From Chrysomallon squamiferum (Eukaryota > Mollusca > Gastropoda > Neomphalida > Peltospiridae), in contig CM022666.1 in the NCBI GenBank assembly GCA_012295275.1, positions 2,503,616-2,531,115 on the forward strand: a stretch of DNA of 27,500 nucleotides, written 5' to 3'. Of the stretch, positions 19,900-27,500 are shown piece by piece. Under the pieces are notes generated by a model that saw nothing but the letters and a program-made list of their open reading frames with translations, was not told the DNA's origin and did no database searches. Within the stretch, counting starts at the first letter, position 1, and every line of letters begins with the position of its first letter. Both the position numbers and the translations under genes were made by a program.

Positions 19900-21145
19900 A
19901 CAGGCTATTTTCTTTACAGTTTCAGTCTTTATTTTTCATTGTTTGTTTTTTATATTTCAAGTAAAGATTTGTTCTGTGTCCAGAAATCTGGACCCTTCCC
20001 AGTCCCAACCTTGTCAGATAAAAAGGTTCATTAATGTATATGATTAATTAATGTAAGGATGAATCAGTGAATGAAAAAAAATATTGTTGGATCAGAAAAA
20101 AACAAATGAGTAACAGCGCAAAAAAAAGTTTAGCAGGAAGTAATAAAATGATGAATGATGAATATCATTGTAAATCAAAAGTATATGGAAATTATATCGT
20201 GAAGTCTTCTAAAATGTAATAATGATTAAAAAAATGAAAATTATAGAGTTAATAAATTTACTTCAGTATTATATGTTTTTGAGACTTTTATTTCTAATTT
20301 ATATATATTTCAATTTAAGATCAAATTAAAAACTATTTTTGGTTACAATAATTGAATTAGAATAGAGTCAGTGCTTGCCTTTTCACCAAGTGCAGCTGCA
20401 TTTTAGAAAATAAAAATAAAAATATATAAAAAAATAAAAATAAAATAAATAAATAATAAAATAAATAATAATATAATATAAATAAATAAATAAAATAAAT
20501 GAAAGAAAGAAAATAAAAGAAATAAAGAAAGAAAGAAAGAAAATAAAAACAAATAAATCTAACTGAATAGTTTTTTTGTCACAGATGGAAAATAATGAAT
20601 AAATGAGTAAATGAATGAAAGAAGAAAGAAAAAATGGAACTGAATTTTTGTTTAGAAATATAGAGGGAAATATAATGAATTACGGAATAAAGAAAAGAAG
20701 GAAAAATAGCTGAATATATGATAAAAACTAATTGTAACAGTCTGTTGTCATGGAGATGGGAATACAGTGAATAAATTAATGAATTAGTAAATGAATGAAT
20801 GAATGAAAGAAAGAATGAAGGATAAAACAGCTGAATTCACGAATATAACCTTTTTTTTTTTTTTTTTTTTTTTTTAAAGTGAATTAACCACTGAACTACA
20901 ACCCATGGGAAATTGAGCTCATTACAAAATCTAATTCTAACACCACAGGCTTTTTCTTGGCAGACATGAGTGTGTAACAGATGAATGCAAGTTCAACAAT
21001 TCTTCAACACATTTTAATGTTAGCAATTGTTGTATGTTGGATTGTTTTGTTGGTTTTTTGGTGTGTTTTTTTTTTAAATATTAGACAAAACTGATGTCAG
21101 CATTTCACAGGCAATGCATTCTGATTTATTCACTGACAGGTAATA
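19900..21145. other. AT-rich non-coding DNA with AAAT/GAAA tracts
   Basis: A mixed AAAT/AAT tract covers 20407-20500. GAAA units (20500-20545) and GAAT/AATGA units (20600-20640, 20770-20820) follow, with a poly-T run at 20851-20875. No gene is visible. Confidence 0.6.
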
Positions 21146-21149
21146 CAGA

Positions 21150-21620
21150 TATCCTTTCCACAGACAGAAACCACAACTTTTAATAAACCAGTCGCAGGAC
21201 CCTGGTTAGAATGGGAAAATAACATAATGGGATGGGAGCTTTAAAGAATATTGGCAGCAAGGTTGCTTTTTAAATATCCTTCCCACACACAACTTTTAAC
21301 AAACAAATATAGCTGTCCAGAAAGGGAAAAATGTTTAATGAGAATATAGAAAAAAAAAATGGCAGCAAGAAAATATTTTAATTATGGACCTTCTCACAGA
21401 CAGTAAAGTAGATACAACAGTTTGTGATAAATCATTCACAGAACCCTGGTTAGAAAGTCAAGTAGCTTGATGAATAACATCAACAGCAGGAAAACATTTA
21501 TAATGCACCTTCCTACAGACTACAAAACTGCAACACTACAAGCATCTGACAAATTGGTCACGGAACACTGATCCGAAGGGACACGAGTTTAATGAACCTG
21601 CATCCTGTCATTATGCTCTA
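21150..21620. repeat. Degenerate ~110-125 bp tandem array, 4 copies
   Basis: Units start near 21150, 21275, 21385 and 21504. Shared order: (A/G)CCTTCCCACAGAC, CAACTTTTAA..AA, CACAGAACCCTGGTTAGAA, GGG..A..TTTAATGA, GGCAGCAAG.AAA. Copies are well diverged. A related fragment (CCCTTGTTAGAATGGGACAT) lies at 6161-6180. Confidence 0.75.
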
Positions 21621-21993
21621 AACACGAACTCTAACCACAGATCTGGGATCTGCCCCTGGAGCATGACAAAGACTGCAGGTACAGAAACCTGTTCGTTACT
21701 AGTCTATTGTCCAAACATGACCAGTATTCCACTGGTTGAAGCTATAAATACTCCGCGAATCTGATCAGAACACGAACTCCTGTGTGTAAGTGTAAACATT
21801 ACAAGGTTTTGTAAGAGCAGTGATTTACCGTGCGCTGCAGCAGTGATTTAATAGTCGGTGTGCTTAATACACTTAAATGTTATCCGAGGAACACTGCTAA
21901 TCATTTTGTTTTTCAACTTAGAAACTGCAGAAAGCTCTGGAGGTTAACATTTTGTGCATGACGTTTTGTCTCTTTCAGTCTCTCTGGATTTCT

Positions 21994-22018
21994 GTGTGTG
22001 TGTGTGTGTGTGTGTATG

Positions 22019-22048
<30 letters not shown>
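21994..22048. repeat. (GT)n microsatellite
   Basis: Two GT runs separated by ATGAT. A degenerate CA-rich stretch follows at 22125-22275, giving the C/V/H/T-rich ORFs around 22.1-22.36 kb. Confidence 0.9.
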
Positions 22049-22051
<3 letters not shown>

Positions 22052-22448
22052 AGTCTGTCTGTCTGTATAAAGGTATGAGTATAATGTGACTGGGTTAGAA
22101 TACTAACAGATTGTTAACAGAGCTTATGGACACACAGACACATAAATATACACAAACATACATACATCCATGCATCTGTGTATCCACAAACACACACATA
22201 CCCACACAAACAAACACACGTAAACACAAACACACACATATACATACACACACACACAAACACACACAGACACACCCAAATAACAAAAACACACATCTTG
22301 AAAAATACCATTTTCCACCATCACCACCACCACCAAAAAAAAAAATAATTAATATCAATAAGTGAAAACTCTCAAGTTAAATCCATCACATTAGTGGCAG
22401 GCTCATCTGTGTAAATCCTCACCATCTGTTCTATCTACTTCTAACGAG

Positions 22449-22700
22449 ATGACAGGTATGCAGACAGGTGGCTACTTAAGGGTTAAACCAACAGAACAAC
22501 AACAACAGCAGCAGCAGCAGCAACAGCGTGTTGTTCACCTTTTCACACACATCATAATTTTAATATCAGTCTACAGATGCTCTCTGAATAGTCAGGATGA
22601 AGCTTTGACTTACGACGGAGGATGCTGGGCACGTTTCAAACCTAAATCTGTCTCAGATCAATGGCAGGTGATGAGAAACGGAGAAGTAAACATTAATTAA
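22449..22700 (+). other. Small ORF with a ten-glutamine run, doubtful
   Basis: An 83-codon frame. Its codons for ten Gln (22497-22526) are a CAA/CAG microsatellite. After it comes non-repetitive sequence (SQDEALTYDGGCWARF, then KPKSVSDQWQ) ending at a donor-like CAG|GTGATG (22667/22668). It lies on the strand opposite the PH gene and shows no recognised domain. It could be an exon of another gene, but a translated microsatellite is the simpler reading. Confidence 0.2.
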
Positions 22701-22806
22701 CTTTGTTAAAAATTTTAACATCTCGTTTCGCTAATTATTCCCTTCATGCTTAAATCGCACTTTCTCTGTTAGGGCTTTTTGCTCAAGGTTGTTTGTAATT
22801 ATATAG

Positions 22807-22847
22807 ATGTGTGTCTGTGTGTGTTGTTTTGTGTTTGTGTGTGTGTT

Positions 22848-22910
<63 letters not shown>
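22807..22910. repeat. (TG)n microsatellite, about 100 bp
   Basis: Imperfect TG in the first 45 bp, then a perfect run of about 60 bp. It ends in GCATGCATGC. A poly-A run of about 29 nt lies at 23048-23076. Confidence 0.95.
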
Positions 22911-22911
<1 letters not shown>

Positions 22912-23043
22912 CATGCATGCATTAATGTGTCAAACACACACAATTTCTTATTTTAAACAGTTCTTTTTGGGTTTTTTCTTTGATATTCTTAAAAATAAAT
23001 ATAGCTTCTTCACATACTGTAACTAAATTTTGAGGTGATAATT

Positions 23044-23079
<36 letters not shown>

Positions 23080-23459
23080 AAAATGGTTTGCTTACTGATA
23101 TGCAATACATCTCCTAAATGCAACCTATGAAAACAAAATAAATCAGATATACAGAATAAATCAATACAACGACTCTTGTAAAATATCAAATTTCCTTAAC
23201 AAATTCAACCACACCCTAAATACAATTTAAAATAATAATAAACCTTTCTTATTTATTAAATATTTTGGTCCCCATAATTGAAGTAAAATTTGAAAGTACA
23301 AACACATGCATGCATGCTTGACAACATAAATAAACCTTCAAATCACACACACACACACACTTCTTGTGAAATATTCTGTATAAAACAACTTGGGTATATC
23401 TTCTTCATCTTTTGTTCTTAATTATTTTCTCTTTTTTACCCTCTGATTATGAATTTTCA

Positions 23460-24170
23460 TTACAACTCTAATACAACATCTCCCTTTGTTACGAAACTGT
23501 TTGGGCCTCACAGTAACGTCATTTTACAATGCATACAGCCTATAACAGTCACATAATTTACATGCACGCACGTTTGGGTGAGCCTTTGAGTGTCTGAAAC
23601 GAATAGCCTATAACAACCGTATTATCGTTTAAGCTATTAAATTTACAATGGTTTAACAATTGCTAGGTAATAAATAAACTTAAAAATAAGCATTTTATTT
23701 TGCACTCGCACGTATGGCCGCATTGCATGCATTCGAATCACGTAACACATTGTTAATTCAACAACCGTGCAATACGACTAGTATCTGTTTACACGCACAG
23801 TACTTCAGTTCATACTCTATATTAATTTATTAATTGACTTGTGAAACTGCTACAGCTGTAGTCACATGATCAAGTTACCAGCTGGCTTTTTGCGAGGATA
23901 ATTCACGAAATTCTACTCCGATGGTTTTCGTCGCTTTTATTTCTGTATTTATTATTCTGTATTCGAGCATATTATTCCGACACGCCTGCCTCTGTGGAAT
24001 CATTTCTGTCTGTTAACAAGCAGATGTTTAATGAGAGAGAAATCAGTAATTACAATCCGTAACCTCACATTAATGTTGCTGTGTGCTTAATTTATTGATT
24101 TAGGGTCAGAAGTAAGCATCAGGTGTGCATATTAACACACGTTTTTGACTTGCATGGTCAAACCACCGAG
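23460..24170. promoter_or_regulatory. Complex low-repeat island with clustered E-boxes, candidate regulatory element
   Basis: About 700 bp with almost no simple repeats, several CpGs (GCACGCACG, CTCGCACGTATGGCCGC, TTCGTCGC) and rich in TAAT cores. Three E-boxes fall within 32 bp: CAGCTG at 23853-23858 (centre of the perfect palindrome CTACAGCTGTAG, 23850-23861), CACATG at 23863-23868 and CAGCTG at 23879-23884. AACGTCAT, a CRE half-site, lies at about 23514. No ORF or splice pair stands out. This resembles a conserved non-coding element or promoter, possibly of the PH-domain gene; that is inference. Confidence 0.3.
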
Positions 24171-24209
24171 TAAAAATATCTTGTTTTAAAAAAAAAAGAT
24201 AAATAACAA

Positions 24210-24700
24210 CTGTTTGTGATTTCCCCCATTACGGTTCTTATACATTGAATTTGTTTATTTAAAAATAACAGGTCAGTTTAACGAATGTTTAAATACACTA
24301 ATAAATACAAGTACACCTTACATGGGTAAATTACATATTTCAGGTGTTATCTAAATTTTAAAAAATGATTTAAATTTTTTTCAGAAAGAATGTTACGTCT
24401 CACTGAATTTGTTGCACGCTATGTTGATTTCAGATCACAGATCAGTATTAAGAATATTTAAATATGATAATAAAGTAAACCACCAATTTCAAAGGTTATC
24501 TAAAGAAAAAAAATGTTTAAAAAAAAAGATGAAAGAGTAATAATGATCTGATACCTCCCATTAAAGTTTTCACACACTAACTTTATTGATTAAGTATTAA
24601 GAACATTTAAATATGATAATAATAAAGTACAAGTCTGTTTTACGCTGGTAAGTCACAAACTCTTGAGCTTATCAGTGCATTCAGTGCAAACAGACCAAAT
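24210..24700. repeat. Degenerate ~150-166 bp tandem repeat, 3 copies
   Basis: The shared block (AAGAA(C/T)ATTTAAATATGATAATAAAGTA) occurs at 24450 and 24599, with a more diverged copy at about 24284 (AATGTTTAAATACACTAATAAATACAAGTA). Between blocks are related TGATNTCNNNCATTA and GGTTATCTAAA segments. Copies are strongly diverged. Confidence 0.6.
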
Positions 24701-25615
24701 ATCAGGATCCACAAAACAGGATCTTTAAAAATATTTAGGTTTCTACGTTATTTAGAGATTGTCACAAAAATATTTCTGTTAAGAGAAGATATGCCTGTTA
24801 CCATCATCATTTGAAATAATTTTTTTTTTAAAAATGGAAGAAAAATACATATGTATGCCTTTAAATTTTGTATTATCATACTTCATTGTTAGCAGAGATT
24901 GGAATATATTTTTGTTTTTAAATTTAAACTATGTAAAACCTAAAGTACTGAAGACTTGAAATATATGTTATATTCAAAAATTGCAACCTGCACAAGAAAA
25001 CCATGCAAGTTTATTTAATAAATTCTTAACATCTTTAATTAAACCTTGCACCAAGAATAACCTTTTTGGGAAAGAAATATATATATTTTTTTCATTTTTT
25101 TCATTTTTTTTTTTTTTTTTTTAAATTAGAAAAAGAGATTATTTTGTTTTTCACTGACAAAATGAAAGCTGCTGATGAAGATATTAAATGTTAAATGTCA
25201 TGCAACACCCAAGTGTATACAATTGTAAAATGCCAATGTTTTTGTGTGTACAGAGTGGATAAAGAATTGTGTTCTTTAGAAATAGATATAAAAATAATTT
25301 TATAACTGAAAATATTTATAAAAAAATAAAAAAATCTATAATGAAAAATATTAACAATACTTTTATAATAAAAAATATATATATTTTTTAAAATTAAAAA
25401 AAAAATAATACATTTTTAACAATGGAAGATATTAACCATACATTTTCTGTATTTACCAATATTAATACTTTTATTAAGAAAATATTTATTAATATGTAAC
25501 AAATCATCAAAGGAAAATAATTTCCTTAAGTTGTGTGTGTGAATGAGTAAAATGGTTGTAGGTGTGTCTGTGTATAAGAAACATATTACAAGACCTGAAT
25601 TAATTTTTTTTTTAA
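24700..25615. other. AT-rich non-coding DNA
   Basis: Short A/T runs (poly-T at 25107-25123) and TATA tracts only. I see no gene, array or splice signal of note. Confidence 0.6.
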
Positions 25616-25617
25616 AT

Positions 25618-25618
<1 letters not shown>

Positions 25619-25666
<48 letters not shown>

Positions 25667-25678
25667 CCCATGCATACA

Positions 25679-25710
<32 letters not shown>

Positions 25711-25791
25711 CAAATAAATATACACATAAATACATACACATAAACAGAAATACATACAAATATATAGACACACACACACACACACACACAA
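25619..25791. repeat. Compound (CA)n - (TA)n - (CA)n microsatellite
   Basis: CA at 25619-25663, TA at 25679-25711, an ATACA/ACAT-rich linker, then CA at 25770-25790. ORFs on both strands here are artefacts of this tract. Confidence 0.95.
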
Positions 25792-25926
25792 AATCAGACA
25801 CCAATTAAACTACACTCTATTTTATGTAGTAACATCAGTTACATTAACAATATTTTATTGATAACTATTTCCAGATTTCCCATGAATATTAATAATGTAC
25901 CTTTATTTAGTTTAGATGTGCATTAT

Positions 25927-25928
<2 letters not shown>

Positions 25929-25960
<32 letters not shown>

Positions 25961-26029
25961 CTTACAACAGAATTATTCTGTCAATACACATGAAACATAA
26001 TCAGCAGGCCAAAAAAAAAAAAAAAAAAA
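25929..26029. repeat. Poly-T and poly-A runs 52 bp apart
   Basis: Poly-T at 25929-25957 and poly-A at 26010-26029 face each other and could form a hairpin. The ORF between them has F and K runs and is not a gene. Confidence 0.9.
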
Positions 26030-26289
26030 ATCAAAAATAATAAAAAGCTCTGTGTTGACATATTGTGCGACAGGTGTAGTTATTAATGGCTCTTGTTAAC
26101 GTCTGCACATGATGTCATTACAAAGTGACAGTGCCACCTAGTGACAATAGTAAACTGTTAGAGGAGATATTGATAAAACTGCTTTCAGTGTGTACAAAAG
26201 ATCCCAGTAATATTGTGGCAGCCAGTAGAGCGATGAGAAAAAAAATAATAAAAATATATAAAAAAAATTCTACAGCTGTAGAAAGGTTG

Positions 26290-26520
26290 CCTAAGTGGTG
26301 AATGGGTGGGGTGGGAGAGACAGAATGAATGAACGGATAACCAATGAATGAATGGATGGATAGGTGAATAAATATTTGTTGAGCGAGTGTGAGAATGGAT
26401 GAATGGATGGATGAATATTTGTTGAGTGAGTAAATGGATAACTAATGAATGAATGGATAAATGAATGAACATTTAGTGAATGAGAGAGTGGATGGATAGA
26501 TGGATGAATATTTGTTGAGG
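26290..26520. repeat. GAAT/GGAT minisatellite with ~40-54 bp higher-order unit
   Basis: Tetranucleotide GAAT/GGAT units are punctuated by (A)ATATTTGTTGAG-(C/T)GAG at 26371, 26414, 26468 and 26507. The four punctuating motifs show that larger blocks were copied, with 39, 43 and 54 bp between them. Minus-strand ORFs rich in H, S, I and P come from this array. Confidence 0.85.
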
Positions 26521-26529
26521 TATGTGTGA

Positions 26530-27500
26530 GTATATTTATATGTCTAGATTTGTATGAATGTGTGTGTATGTGTATGTGTGTTTTATCTAGAGTCATATAT
26601 ATCTAAATTGATGTGCAGGTGTGACTGTATATTCTTGTACTGTAATTTTGCTCTGCATATGTGTATGTGTGCAACTTTGTATGGGTTTTGAAAAACAACA
26701 AATATACCTGTTTATCTAATTTACTATAATTTATTACTATAAAATGACTAATAAATGGAGTATTAAATATTAATGTGTTTTATTGTTTATTTTTTGTTTT
26801 TTTTCTTTCCAAAAAACAAATATAAAAAAATTAATTAAATTAATTTTTAAATGTGTAATAATTAAAATCAATTAAATGGTTTTAAATTTAAAAGAGAAAT
26901 AATACAACGAAAAAAAAAATTAAATTAAAAATGCATCAACATGAAACAACACCTTTTTAGTTTTAGCCTTAAACTCAGTTACTGTTGCAAATATCATTTA
27001 AGTATTTATTTCAAATTAGAGGAAACTCTGGATCCGAAATATGGTCAGACAGATCCAGTTTCCGATATCTTTGTAGTTGTTGTTATTTGCAGACAATCCA
27101 CATGACATTTAAACTAGACAAATATAAATAACATAAATTTCAAATGCTGAAGTTAATCTAAACACCTCTGAAAGAGAATCTGATATTATCTATCTTAATG
27201 TTTACCATCAATATACTGAAATGTTTTAAGAACAAACATTTAATGTTGCTGTTATTTGAATGTTCATGTCTCTGGGTTTTTTTTAAACAGAGATCTATAA
27301 AAAAAAATATATATATATTATAATGCAAAATATTCACTTTAAAACATCAGTAATAATGTTCAGGCTTTTGTTTTTCTTTCATTTTTTATTTGCCTTTTCT
27401 AAACAAATTAAAATCAGATATAAATTTACATATACAGTTCTAAAGCATGTTACTAACTGCTATATAAATAAAATGTGTAGGTATTTTAAATATCAGTGGA
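26530..27500. other. AT-rich non-coding DNA at the right edge
   Basis: TG-rich decay at 26555-26680, then A/T-rich DNA with a poly-A run near 26911 and a TA tract at 27308-27319. A less repetitive patch at 26940-27140 shows no exon-like signal. Confidence 0.6.

Noticed and set aside
23725-23745. TTCGAATC, like a tRNA/SINE B box
   Set aside because: No A box at the right distance upstream and no cloverleaf can be drawn.

Overview
The window is AT-rich eukaryotic DNA, almost all non-coding and crowded with microsatellites: runs of A/T, (AAAT)n, (AAT)n, (TG)n/(CA)n, (ATGT)n and (GACA)n. There are also at least nine old, diverged tandem arrays. There are no operons, no rRNA or tRNA genes, no CRISPR array and no intact transposon. 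The texture (long introns, ATGT/CTGT/TG/AAAT microsatellites) resembles a mollusc, perhaps a cephalopod. That assignment rests on texture only and is weak.

The one gene I recognise lies on the minus strand and is too fragmented to appear as a long ORF. Two short, cleanly bounded exons (6949-6996, then 5771-5833) splice in phase 0. They encode the start of a pleckstrin-homology (PH) domain, TCIKEGYLLKQTSSFQ followed by RWKRRYFKLKG and LYYAKDTK. I assign this to the PH domain at the N-terminus of delta/eta-type (type II) diacylglycerol kinases. A likely 18-nt in-frame microexon (7646-7663, TSSHIQ) lies one intron upstream. The next PH exon, expected to carry an FDE-I/V-DL motif, was not found between 1 and 5770, so that intron probably runs past the left edge. 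Sequence right of about 7.7 kb is then 5' intron or upstream DNA; a possible first coding codon group (MSHE, 10508-10519) is offered only as a weak candidate.

Layout: 1-5770, large intron with small tandem arrays (23, 30/60, 65 and 49 bp units) and a complex island at 4700-4935. 5771-7663, the exon cluster. 7664-11220, A/T-rich DNA with very long microsatellites. 11768-12240, a 45-bp array. 12990-13375 and 16240-16690, two arrays of the same ~41-45 bp GGTCA...TGACC element in opposite orientation. 13541-14050, a composite ~110-bp repeat with internal CAA expansions. 15080-18460, large AAAT, GT, GACA and ATGT tracts. 18840-19870, an unassigned complex island with short ORFs on both strands. 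21150-21620, a ~118-bp array. 22440-22700, a small ORF with ten glutamines. 23460-24170, a complex, relatively CpG-containing island with clustered E-boxes, the best candidate for a conserved regulatory element or promoter. 24210-24700, a ~160-bp array. 26290-26520, a GAAT/GGAT minisatellite.

I see no novel enzymatic or defence system. The notable content is the cryptic PH exons with their microexon, and the inverted pair of palindrome-containing arrays.
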